DNA from: RCC90-49c sp051016155
GTDB lineage: Bacteria; Bacteroidota; Bacteroidia; Cytophagales; Amoebophilaceae
NCBI GenBank assembly: GCA_051016155.1
Contig: CP136537.1
Location: forward strand, 1-64,000
Reading direction: 5' to 3'
Length of the DNA: 64,000 bases
Position 1 is the first letter of the stretch, and each line of letters opens with the position of its first letter. The notes under the pieces were generated by a model. It ran no database searches and had not been told where the DNA came from. It saw nothing but the letters and a program-made list of their open reading frames with translations. Both the position numbers and the translations under genes were made by a program. This document shows positions 45,369-52,439 of the stretch, piece by piece.

Positions 45369-46178
45369 TGTACTTATTACCCCCTTCAAAGAGCTTAAAA
45401 TGAAGTCAATAGAAGCCTATAAAAGACATGATATCTCCGATAAAGTTTGGTATAAACTTGAACCCTTACTTCCGGGTCGCACAGGCATGCGTGGTGGTGT
45501 AGCAAAAGATAATAGAGGCTTTATCAATGCCGTTTTTTGGATGCTCAGAACAGGGTCTCCATGGAGAGATCTGCCCCCTAATTATGGTGATTGGAAAAAT
45601 ACGCATCGTCGTTTCTCTCGTTGGCGAGATAAAGGCACTTGGGAGGCTGTCCTGGAAGCACTCAGAGGAGATCATAATTTTGAATGGTTGATCATAGATG
45701 CTTCGCATATCAAGGTACATCCTCATGGAGCGGGAGCACAGGGCGGCAATGAGTCAATGGGCCGTACAAAAGGGGGCTGAATACCAAACTACATTTGGCC
45801 GTGGATGAGACTGGTATGCCGCTCCGAGCAATTATCACGTCAGGTACTGAGGCAGATTGTAAGTATGCTTCTCCATTGCTAACTGGTATGACGGCCCAAC
45901 AGCTTCTTGCTGAGAGAGGATATGATACCAAGCAGGTAGTAAGACAAGCTAAAAATCAAAAGATGAATGTAGTCATACCTTCTAAAAGAAACCGTATTGT
46001 AAGTCGTGCATATGATAAAGAGGCTTACAAGAAGCGTCATTTAGTAGAGACCGCTTTTTTATATTTCAAGCGTTGGCGTGGTATAGCAACTAGGTACGCC
46101 AAGAGGGCGAGTTCCTTTCTGGCAGCCATTCAAATACGCTGTATTGCTTTATGGGCTAATTTATCGTGACTACACTAT
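45337..46178 (+). mobile_element. IS5b, inserted in IS5a at CTAG
   Basis: CTAG at 45333-45336 and at 46179-46182 is the target duplication. The ends GTATTGTCGTCAC (45337) and GTGACTACACTAT (46166-46178) are imperfect inverted repeats (revcomp ATAGTGTAGTCAC). The 842-base element separates ATGTCTAG from CTAGCTTTATGGCTAGGCG of IS5a, which stay joined in the IS5c fragment at 46930. Confidence 0.9.
45400..46169 (+). CDS. IS5-family transposase (IS5b), frameshifted pair
   Basis: ORF A runs 45400-45780 and starts MKSIEAYKRHDISDKVWYKL; an ATG at 45340 lies in the terminal repeat and is not used. ORF B covers the rest to 46169, reading LNTKLHLAVDETGMPLRAII and KRWRGIATRYAKRASSFLAA. The frames join by -1 slippage at AAAAGGGGGC (about 45767-45776), where ORF A reads ACA AAA GGG GGC TGA, so its stop follows the shift site directly. 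The DDE residues lie in LIIDASHIKVHPHG, ITSGTEADC and HLVETAFLYFKRW. The copy appears intact if frameshifting is real. Confidence 0.8.
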
Positions 46179-46383
46179 CTAGCTTTATGGCTAGGCGTCT
46201 CCTGACGACACTGTCTAGGATGACGCGCTCTGAGCTCCTGCACTCGCTTGAGGAGCAACGCTTGCTCAAAACTAACGCTCTGATTATACCAATAGTGCTG
46301 ATAGTAAGCCTGCCTGGTTAAACCAAATAATAAGCATAGAGACCCCAGTGATGTCTTCTTATCCCTTTCCTTTAAGGTGGTTA

Positions 46384-46790
46384 TTACTTGGTGTCTGACT
46401 TTTTTCTAATCGGTATTTTAAAGGCTTCTTCAGCTGTTTGAATCATCAGTTCATAGCCTTCTATTTTCAGCTGTGCCTTTTTGAGCTGCTCACGTAGTTC
46501 TCCGGCACTGAGCGATTCTAAGGGCTTGTCCCCGTGCTGCTGTAAGGCTAGGCGTAGTTCAAGGCTACTTGGAGGCGTTTTCTTTGCCTTGTGCTCTTTA
46601 GCGGGTGCATAGCCAAGCTTTCTCATCCAGTTAAGCATTTGCCCATGCTCTTCATGCTAGCCTGTGTACTTCTTCCATAGGGCTGTTTTGCTCTGATTAC
46701 CCTGTAGAAATTCTTCAATCAAGGCCTTCCTCTCTGGCCAGCTTAGTGATCCTCCTGTTCTTATGCTTGTTTTCTTGTTTTTGTCTATAT
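46384..46790 (-). pseudogene. IS3-family transposase OrfA with one nonsense codon
   Basis: The helix-turn-helix half of the IS3 transposase reads SLSWPERKALIEEFLQGNQS then KTALWKKYTG, a TAG at 46659-46657, then HEEHGQMLNWMRKLGYAPAK to the end IRKKSDTK. One in-frame TAG replaces an expected Gln codon. The OrfA 3' end holds A-AAA-AAG (46405-46399), a canonical -1 slippery heptamer for OrfAB fusion. No ATG is seen at the head; the frame begins after a TAG near 46800. Confidence 0.75.
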
Positions 46791-46832
46791 CCTAGTTTAC
46801 AATTTCTGTCAATCTATTTTAGGACGAGACAA

Positions 46833-46963
46833 GAAACACGTTTTTGTATCTGAAGCGTTGGCGCGGGATATGTACGCGTTATGCCAAGAGAGGGAGCTCA
46901 TTTCTGGCCGCTATTCAAATTAGATGTCTAGCTTTATGGCTAGGCGTCTCCTGACGACACTGT
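46833..46963 (+). mobile_element. IS5c, 3' remnant next to the IS3 end
   Basis: The fragment begins right after the IS3 terminal repeat with coding sequence for NTFLYLKRWRGICTRYAK and SSFLAAIQIRCLALWLGVS, and ends with CTGACGACACTGT followed by TTAG. Its uninterrupted GATGTCTAGCTTTATGGC shows what IS5a looked like before IS5b inserted. The 5' two thirds are missing, probably lost when IS3 arrived or by deletion. Confidence 0.85.
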
Positions 46964-47008
46964 TTAGGAATATTTTGAGTCCGAGAGTGCAGAAAAGGTA
47001 GCTGCGTG

Positions 47009-47029
47009 CCCTCAGCGGAGGGTTTTTTT
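47009..47029 (+). terminator. Intrinsic terminator downstream of the IS nest
   Basis: CCCTC-AGCG-GAGGG followed by seven Ts is a short GC-rich hairpin with a T-run, the pattern of a Rho-independent terminator on the plus strand. Confidence 0.6.
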
Positions 47030-47064
47030 GGTTACTTTTTTGGGCAGTTGCCAAAAAAGTAACC
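47030..47064. repeat. Perfect 14-bp palindromic repeat
   Basis: GGTTACTTTTTTGG-GCAGTTG-CCAAAAAAGTAACC is a perfect inverted repeat with a 7-base spacer. It directly follows the terminator. Palindromes with GGTTACTTTT-type arms recur in Bacteroidota genomes. The rest of 46964-47249 has no gene. Confidence 0.7.
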
Positions 47065-47249
47065 CGCCGGAGGCAAAGGATGAAGTGAGGAAAAAGGCTG
47101 ATAAAACAGTAGAGAGGTCAGTTTTGAGTACGGATGAGTTGTTCTTAAGGGCCAACTAAAGAGTTTTTACTGCAGCAATTACCAAATCGCTCCCCACGCT
47201 TCTGGCTTTCCCAAATAGGCTGAACCAACGACTAGAAAGTTTTTTAACC

Positions 47250-47297
47250 ACCCAGTCGCCCAGCACACAATCACTTAACAATAACGCAATGGTCTCA
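47250..47297 (-). repeat. Dispersed post-stop repeat (family A), copy after fmt
   Basis: On the minus strand, the fmt stop TGA opens the repeat: TGAGACCATTGCGTTATTGT, then TAAGTGATTGTGTGCTGGGC. It is oriented away from fmt, as for the other copies. Confidence 0.6.
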
Positions 47298-48221
47298 AAT
47301 TGAGTGTCCTCTTAAAAACGCTTGCACCTCCATGGGCTTTTTTCCTGCCAGCTGCAGCCTCTTGATCGCTATAGGCGCACTTTGCGTGCCTACATGCACA
47401 TAATGTTTCCCATCTGAGTCGACTTGGCCAGGCTTTAAGGCAATCTTTTTGTTGGCTACCAGTTCAGCCCACAAAATTTTGTAGAGCTTGCCATTCAGCA
47501 TGGTCCAGGCAGCTGGATAAGGCGATAACCCTCTGATCAAGTTCAAGATTGCTCCTGCCTCTTGGTCCCAACTGATTTGTCCAGTGTCTTTGTGCAGCTT
47601 AGGTGCTTTCTTGTGTTGACTCTCTGGGGTGGGTACTTGGGGAGTGGCTGTATAGTTGCCAGCTGCAATGGCTTGAACCGTCTTTAGGACCAGGACAGCA
47701 CCTTTGTGCTGGAGGCGTTCATACAGCGTTCCAGCCGTGTCATGCGCGTTGATAGGTTCCTTTTCCTGGAAAAGAAGAGGGCCTGTGTCCATGGTGGGGT
47801 CTAGAAAAAAAGTAGTTACTCCAGTCTCTTTTTCGCCATTAATGATGGCCCAGTTGATGGGGGCTGCGCCGCGGTATTGGGGCAGCAAAGAAGCATGCAA
47901 GTTAAAAGTACCCCAAGCAGGCATAGCCCACACCACGCGTGGCAACATTCTGAAGGCTACCACTACTTGTAAGTGGGCTTGATAGCTTTGCAGCGCAGCC
48001 AAGAATGAAGGGGCTTTCAAGTCGATAGGCTGTAAGACAGGGAGGCCGTGCTTGTGGGCAGCTACTTTGACGGGCGATGGCAGGACTTTTCTGCCCCTTC
48101 CCTGGGGCTTGTCAGGAGCAGTTACCACAGCAGCTATCCCATAGCCATAGGCGAGCAGCAGCTCCAAGCTGGGCACAGCAAATGCGGCAGTACCCATAAA
48201 AATAAGCCGAGTATTGGTCAT
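47295..48221 (-). CDS. fmt: Methionyl-tRNA formyltransferase
   Basis: Fmt formylates Met-tRNA for translation initiation. The protein has the family start TRLIFMGTAAFAVPSLELLL, the formyl-THF binding core FNLHASLLPQYRGAAPINWA (catalytic Asn and His within), DPTMDTGPLLF (Asp) and a C-terminal beta-barrel domain (PYPAAWTMLNGKLYKI). Upstream ATG 48245 gives 316 residues, but the family begins just before RLIFMG, so ATG 48221 (MTNTRLIF, 308 residues) is preferred. It is next to ftsE, in the same direction, 84 bases away. Confidence 0.93.
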   Translation of the reverse strand: MTNTRLIFMGTAAFAVPSLELLLAYGYGIAAVVTAPDKPQGRGRKVLPSPVKVAAHKHGLPVLQPIDLKAPSFLAALQSYQAHLQVVVAFRMLPRVVWAMPAWGTFNLHASLLPQYRGAAPINWAIINGEKETGVTTFFLDPTMDTGPLLFQEKEPINAHDTAGTLYERLQHKGAVLVLKTVQAIAAGNYTATPQVPTPESQHKKAPKLHKDTGQISWDQEAGAILNLIRGLSPYPAAWTMLNGKLYKILWAELVANKKIALKPGQVDSDGKHYVHVGTQSAPIAIKRLQLAGKKPMEVQAFLRGHSI

Positions 48222-48305
48222 AAAGGCACCTTGTGGTTGTTGCAATGATGAGCTGGAGAGTTGTTTGTGAGCTCTTTACTGAATAGAAAATAGTCTGTCT
48301 TTCAA

Positions 48306-49028
48306 TTACCGACAAAAACATTTTGCGTGCGGTGCTTCCTCCTCCTCAGCAGCGAGCGGTACGTCTATAAGATGACCACGATCACATTTGAGCACTCTGG
48401 CAGGGTACTTTTCCAGAAAGTCATAGTTGTGCGTAGCCATCAAGACCGCTGTGCCCCCACGATTGATCTCTAGAAAAAGGGCTAAGATACTGTGGGCCAC
48501 CCCAGGGTCCAGGTTGCCCGTAGGCTCGTCTGCTAGTAAGATCAAGGGGTCATTGAGCAGGGCCCGCGCAATGACCACGCGCTGCTGCTCTCCTCCTGAA
48601 AGCTGGTGGGCCATTTTCTTGCCTGCCCAGTCCAGCCCTACCTGCATCAGCACTGCAGCTATTTGCTGCTTCATCAACGCTTTGTCTTTCCAACCTGTTG
48701 CCTTGAGCACGAACCAGAGATTCTCCTCTATGTTTCTGTCCATCAGTAACTGAAAATCCTGAAAGATGATACCTAGCTTTCTGCGTAGAAAAGGAATTTC
48801 AGATTTTTTGATCATCGCTAAGTCAGTGCCTGCTACCTCCACTTCTCCTTGCTGAAGAGGCAGGTCTGCATACAAAGTCTTGAGGAGTGATGTTTTGCCC
48901 CCACCCGTTTCTCCAGTAAGAAAGACGAATTCGCCACGCTGAATGTGTAGGTTCACATCACGTAGTACAGGATATTGTCCTTGGAAGATCGTAAGCCCTT
49001 TGACTCGGATGATGGAGCGGTTGGTCAT
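48306..49028 (-). CDS. ftsE: Cell division ATP-binding protein FtsE
   Basis: FtsE is the ATPase of FtsEX, which controls peptidoglycan hydrolases at division. The ABC domain has Walker A GETGGGKTSLLK, Q-loop FQDFQLLMDRNIEENL, signature LSGGEQQRVVIARAL, Walker B LILLADEPTGNLD and the H-loop MATHN. An upstream ATG (49088) adds 20 atypical residues, so ATG 49028 (MTNRSIIRVKG) is preferred. FtsX is not adjacent in this window; it may lie elsewhere, or the protein may serve a related ABC permease such as LolD. Confidence 0.85.
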   Translation of the reverse strand: MTNRSIIRVKGLTIFQGQYPVLRDVNLHIQRGEFVFLTGETGGGKTSLLKTLYADLPLQQGEVEVAGTDLAMIKKSEIPFLRRKLGIIFQDFQLLMDRNIEENLWFVLKATGWKDKALMKQQIAAVLMQVGLDWAGKKMAHQLSGGEQQRVVIARALLNDPLILLADEPTGNLDPGVAHSILALFLEINRGGTAVLMATHNYDFLEKYPARVLKCDRGHLIDVPLAAEEEEAPHAKCFCR

Positions 49029-49432
49029 GGCTTGATGGGGTTGATGCTCCTTTACGAAGAGGCTTCGATGCCCTGCGTAAAGAGGCAAACCAAGTATCGC
49101 ACCGCTACGACTATCTACCCTTGCTTCTTACCAGACCTGGGGGAATTCAATAGGAGCTGGTCGTACTGGTTTGCCGTTACAAAGGTAGCTACATTGCGCA
49201 AGACATTCCAAGAAGATGTTGGAGCAACATTTGTTCTATACAGCTCTGGTAGGTATTTTCTACGATTGTGACACCAGTAATTGTCCCGTACGTAGTTGAT
49301 CACCTCTACTCTATTAGGACCTCAAAAGTGCCTTTACAAGTTGAGGAAATAGCTTCAAAATTATTCAATCACAAAATCACTCAACAATACAATGGCCTCA
49401 AAATGTGCCCTTTTCTATTATAACCTTACAGC
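49029..49432. other. Gap between ftsE and mltG with a family-A repeat
   Basis: The first ~290 bases have no supported gene; short frames on both strands (for example a 62-codon one on the minus strand at 49115-49303) show no family features. A family-A repeat copy lies inverted at 49355-49400 (TCAATCACAAAATCACTCAA, then CAATACAATGGCCTCA). Confidence 0.4.
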
Positions 49433-49464
49433 TTTGAGTAATCTTATGCAATGCTCTATTTTTG
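49433..49464 (+). promoter_or_regulatory. Bacteroidota-type promoter of mltG
   Basis: TTTG at 49433-49436 and TATTTTTG at 49457-49464 are spaced by 20 bases, an almost ideal -33/-7 pair. The first ATG in frame (49451) lies inside it, so translation should start at ATG 49472. That leaves almost no leader, so the mRNA may be leaderless. Confidence 0.6.
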
Positions 49465-49471
49465 TGCCAGT

Positions 49472-50506
49472 ATGAAAAGAAAAGGCATATTGAGCGTCGT
49501 TATTACAGCTGGCTCGGGAGCCATTCTCCTTGTGCTACTATCTTTTTATGGGCTTTGCATGCGTCCGAACATCCTGGTAGGAAAGCCTAGCAAACAGCTT
49601 TGTATTCCACATGGAATTACCTTTCAGCAGCTCCAGGACACACTCCAGAAGCAAGGGTATGTGGCCCACATACATTCTTTCCACCTTTTGGCCCGCTTTT
49701 TACGCTATGACCGCAGAGTGATCCCAGGGGCTTATCAATTAAAAGCCAACATGAGTAATTGGGAGGCTATTCGGTTACTCAGAGCAGGGATACAGCATCC
49801 TGTGAAGCTTGTCTTACACCACATAAGCACCAAAGCAGAGCTGGCTGATAAAATCACACGTAATCTCGAAATGCGTCCTGAGGACTTTAGTCGATTGCTG
49901 AATGACCCCACTTTTGTGGGCAAATACGGTTTCACCACAGAAAATGTGATGACCATGTTCATTCCTAACACTTACGAAGTGTATTGGACTACTACCTCTG
50001 AGGCGCTGTTTGCCAGAATGTATAGAGAATATCAACGATTTTGGCATGCAGATAGACTACGCCTGTCCCAACGCCTCCAAATGACTCCCCAAGAAGTGAC
50101 TATATTGGCTTCCATCGTGCAGAATGAGGCTTTTAGAAGGGAAGAAGCCCCCATGATTGCAGGCGTGTTCATCAATCGTTTAAAAAAAGGAATACCCTTG
50201 CAATCAGATGTTACCGTGTGGCACGCTGTAGGTGATACGTCCATCAGGCGCATACTTCATAAAGATACTAAGGTAAACTCTTCTTACAATACTTATCAAT
50301 ACAAAGGTCTTCCGCCTGGTCCACTCAACGTACCATCAATTGCCATGATCGATGCTGTGCTCAATTTTGCAGAACACAACTATCTGTTCTTCTGTGGGAA
50401 AGAAGATATGTCAGGCTACACTTACTTCTCTAAAACTTTGAGAGAACACCTCAATCATGCCAGACGTTATCAAAAAGTACTCAACCAAGCACGTATCTAC
50501 CGATAA
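49472..50506 (+). CDS. mltG: Endolytic murein transglycosylase MltG
   Basis: MltG cleaves nascent peptidoglycan in the inner membrane's outer face. It has an N-terminal cytoplasmic-to-periplasmic membrane anchor (SVVITAGSGAILLVLLSFYG), a LysM-like region (about 45-110) and the YceG catalytic domain with MFIPNTYEVYWTTTSEALFA and SIVQNEAFRREEAPMIAGVF (catalytic Glu region) and the tail KGLPPGPLNVPSIAMIDA. From ATG 49472 it has 344 residues, the usual length. It fits with ftsW and ftsI in this window, indicating peptidoglycan is still made or remodelled. Confidence 0.9.
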   Translation: MKRKGILSVVITAGSGAILLVLLSFYGLCMRPNILVGKPSKQLCIPHGITFQQLQDTLQKQGYVAHIHSFHLLARFLRYDRRVIPGAYQLKANMSNWEAIRLLRAGIQHPVKLVLHHISTKAELADKITRNLEMRPEDFSRLLNDPTFVGKYGFTTENVMTMFIPNTYEVYWTTTSEALFARMYREYQRFWHADRLRLSQRLQMTPQEVTILASIVQNEAFRREEAPMIAGVFINRLKKGIPLQSDVTVWHAVGDTSIRRILHKDTKVNSSYNTYQYKGLPPGPLNVPSIAMIDAVLNFAEHNYLFFCGKEDMSGYTYFSKTLREHLNHARRYQKVLNQARIYR

Positions 50507-50524
50507 AGCTACTGTGTAATTTCA

Positions 50525-51523
50525 ATGCAAAATCAGCGCGGATTATTTTACGAGTCATGGAAGCCTCCCCTTGGAGCAGGCTTAGGCAAGCTATGTATCA
50601 AGAGAGGAGCCAATTACATAACGTATCATGCTGTATTTGTAGAATTTTTTCGGAGGCTCCGCACCAACGACATTCTTGAGCATGCTTATGGGATGGCTTT
50701 CAACTTTACGCTGGCTATTTTCCCTGCCATCATTTCTATTTTTATGGTCATCCCCTACATTCCTATCGTCGCCTTAGACCATAAGATTACTACTCTACTT
50801 CAAGAAGCGCTACCTGCCGGTATTTACGAAGCCCTGTCGCCTACGATACAAGATACGCTTTACAAACAACGCAGAGGATTATCGTCGTTGGGATTTATTT
50901 CTACCCTATATTTGGCCACGAACGGTATGATGTCGTTGATCAAAACTTTTGATCTATTCCATAAAGTCGATACACAAGACCAACGCAGCTATCTGAAAAA
51001 AAGGGGTGTGGCCACACTTTTAACACTGATACTTGCGCTGGCACTGCTCTGTGCTATTGTATTGCTTACGGCAGAGCGGCATTTTATAGGTTATTTGATC
51101 AGCTATGGACTGATTGCTTCGAAAACACAGATCAATCTCTTTGTGGGCCTTAAGTTGCTTACTGTGGCCCTTATTTTACTCATGGCCATTGATTGTATTT
51201 ATTACCTAGCTCCTTCGATCAAGAAGCCATGGCCTTTCTTTTCTTTTGGCTCTTTTATTGCCACCCTACTAGGCCTACTCGCCTCTTATGGCTTTTCTTA
51301 TTATCTCAAAAATTTTGCTAACTACAACCGGGTCTACGGCTCGATTGGTATTTTCATAGCACTTATGACTTGGTTGCTTATGTTATCTGCCATTCTGCTG
51401 GTAGGCTTTGAGCTGAACGTGAGTGTAGATGCACTGATGCCTCAGGCTGATAAAAAGCCTTTGCGTGCTAAAAAGATGAAAAGAGAGGAGCGAAGCTGTG
51501 ATCATGGCGAGACCATTGGGTGA
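50525..51523 (+). CDS. YihY/BrkB-family inner membrane protein
   Basis: The 332-residue integral membrane protein has about six hydrophobic helices (AFNFTLAIFPAIISIFMVIP, VATLLTLILALALLCAIVLL, LTVALILLMAIDCIYYLAPS, FGSFIATLLGLLASYGFSYY, GIFIALMTWLLMLSAILLVG). The pattern YGSIGIFIALMTWLLMLSAI is the conserved C-terminal motif of the family. Its function is not known; the family is often called virulence factor BrkB but that link is weak. It follows mltG by 18 bases, so the two may be cotranscribed. A family-A repeat overlaps its stop codon. Confidence 0.88.
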   Translation: MQNQRGLFYESWKPPLGAGLGKLCIKRGANYITYHAVFVEFFRRLRTNDILEHAYGMAFNFTLAIFPAIISIFMVIPYIPIVALDHKITTLLQEALPAGIYEALSPTIQDTLYKQRRGLSSLGFISTLYLATNGMMSLIKTFDLFHKVDTQDQRSYLKKRGVATLLTLILALALLCAIVLLTAERHFIGYLISYGLIASKTQINLFVGLKLLTVALILLMAIDCIYYLAPSIKKPWPFFSFGSFIATLLGLLASYGFSYYLKNFANYNRVYGSIGIFIALMTWLLMLSAILLVGFELNVSVDALMPQADKKPLRAKKMKREERSCDHGETIG

Positions 51524-51555
51524 TTTAGTGATTGAATCCATTTAGTAATTTCAAA
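51508..51555 (+). repeat. Dispersed post-stop repeat (family A), overlapping the yihY stop
   Basis: GCGAGACCATTGGGTGATTT followed by AGTGATTGAATCCATTTAGT. The repeat supplies the last codons and the stop (TGA) of the upstream gene, so the last residues (GETIG) may come from the repeat. Confidence 0.55.
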
Positions 51556-51683
51556 CCTATTTGTAGGCTTGATAAGACCTTCTTTTAGAGTGAGGAGGGA
51601 ATAAAGAGATACATTTTACAACATTTTCCTTCCTCCTGCTTGTTTATCTTGCGCCACAAACAGCGATAGAAAAGCCCCATGGG

Positions 51684-52157
51684 ATGACAAGACCTGGTTT
51701 TGATGATATTTTTATAGAGTTGGCTACGAACCTAGCCAAGAGGTCTCACTGCGTTAAAAAACACGTAGGAGCAGTGTTGACCAAAGACACCCGCATTATT
51801 TCTATTGGCTACAATGGCCCACCAGCAGGCACTTATAATTGCGATGAAAAGTGGCCTAGTATGGGCTGCCCTAGAAGTCTCACCGGCGGGTGCTCACTAG
51901 CGCTGCATGCTGAGCAAAATGCCATCCTCTATGCAGTACAAAATCACACTGCTGTAGAAGGCGCAACGCTCTATGTGACCTTGTCCCCTTGCCTGCCTTG
52001 CGCGCGGCTGATCTTTACAGTAGGAATCAAAAGAGTGGTATATGCAGAGGCTTATGCAGCGTACAAAGGTATTGAACAAGAAGAAGGCATCTCATTTCTC
52101 GAAGAGTTTGGAGTAGCAGTAGAGCAGTATGGTAGTCAAGACGGTATTAGTGAATGA
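51684..52157 (+). CDS. dCMP deaminase-family protein (ComEB-like)
   Basis: Deaminases of this family convert dCMP to dUMP, the precursor of dTMP. The 157-residue protein holds the zinc motifs HAEQNAILYA (His, Glu) and PCLPCARL (two Cys), plus IISIGYNGPPAGTYNC with CPRSLTGGC, found in the dCMP deaminase/ComEB group. Start ATG 51684 matches family length. The substrate is the most likely one but related cytidine-type deaminases exist. It lies alone; 51556-51683 has no feature. Confidence 0.88.
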   Translation: MTRPGFDDIFIELATNLAKRSHCVKKHVGAVLTKDTRIISIGYNGPPAGTYNCDEKWPSMGCPRSLTGGCSLALHAEQNAILYAVQNHTAVEGATLYVTLSPCLPCARLIFTVGIKRVVYAEAYAAYKGIEQEEGISFLEEFGVAVEQYGSQDGISE

Positions 52158-52194
52158 CTTGTCTATTGGATTATTGGGGCCAATTGAACCTTGT

Positions 52195-52316
52195 AACTCA
52201 ATCCCCTTACGCAGTAGCCTTGTCGTTCCGAGCTTGGCGAGGCATCGCTACGAAGTATGGGCTTGGTAGAGATGTTTCGAATGCGTTCAACACGATAAAA
52301 TGGGGACATTACGCAT
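52195..52316. repeat. Dispersed Bacteroidota-type intergenic repeat (copy 4)
   Basis: CCCCTTACGCAGTAGCCTTG, TCGTTCCGAGCTTGGCGAGG, CATCGCTACGAAG and AGAGATGTTTCGAATGCG with GTTCAACACGATAAAA. It matches the repeat at 20275-20420 and 16585-16690 in order, though diverged. It lies in the gap before pckA. Confidence 0.55.
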
Positions 52317-52439
52317 GAATACCGCTAGCACAAGCGCCGCTGTTTGTTAACTCCTCTGCGCATAACTTGGCTTTTCCACACTGCTTTGCAAGTGGGGCAG
52401 ATTGCCTTAGCTTTGCCCTCCCTAGTGAAAAAAAAGTTA

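Larger units (their letters stand above)
44554..46214 (+). mobile_element. IS5a, inserted in the IS3 element at CTAG
   Basis: CTAG at 44550-44553 and 46215-46218 flank the element as a 4-bp target duplication. The ends are imperfect inverted repeats: GTAGTGTCGTCAG (44554) and CTGACGACACTGT (46202-46214), with 11 of 13 bases matching. Without the nested IS5b it is about 815 bases. It interrupts IS3 orfB. Confidence 0.9.
43799..46405 (-). pseudogene. IS3-family transposase OrfB, split by IS5 insertion
   Basis: The catalytic part (43799-44548, 249 codons from MGTRKLYELLEPF) has the DDE motifs WVSDITYC, HHSDRGVQYC and SPLDNSIAERVNG. The upstream coding part lies at 46219-46405 and reads ITTLKERDKKTSLGSLCLLF, then GLTRQAYYQHYWYNQSVSF and EQALLLKRVQELRARH. 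The two parts are separated by the IS5a insertion with its CTAG duplication. OrfA-OrfB fusion would use the slippery A-AAA-AAG at 46405-46399. Broken by the insertion, so not expected to work unless repaired by precise excision. Confidence 0.85.
43683..46831 (-). mobile_element. IS3-family element interrupted by nested IS5 copies
   Basis: The terminal repeats are TTGTCTCGTCCTAAAATAGG at 43682 and its near-perfect complement CCTATTTTAGGACGAGACAA-like at 46806-46832 (one mismatch, CAATC for CAACC). The transposase genes lie on the minus strand. Joining 44549/44550 to 46219 restores the OrfB segment ELRARH-PRMGTRKLYEL. The left flank TGAGGCCATTGCATT is a family-A repeat, so the element sits in a copy of it. 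No clear target duplication is seen. Confidence 0.85.

Noticed and set aside
45340..45399. ATG 45340 as the IS5b transposase start
   Set aside because: It lies within the element's terminal repeat region and would add residues absent from IS5a; ATG 45400 matches the IS5a start (KPAYQRHDIS / IEAYKRHDIS).
49115..49303. 62-codon minus-strand ORF between ftsE and mltG
   Set aside because: No start context, no family motif; it might be a transposase relic but nothing shows it.
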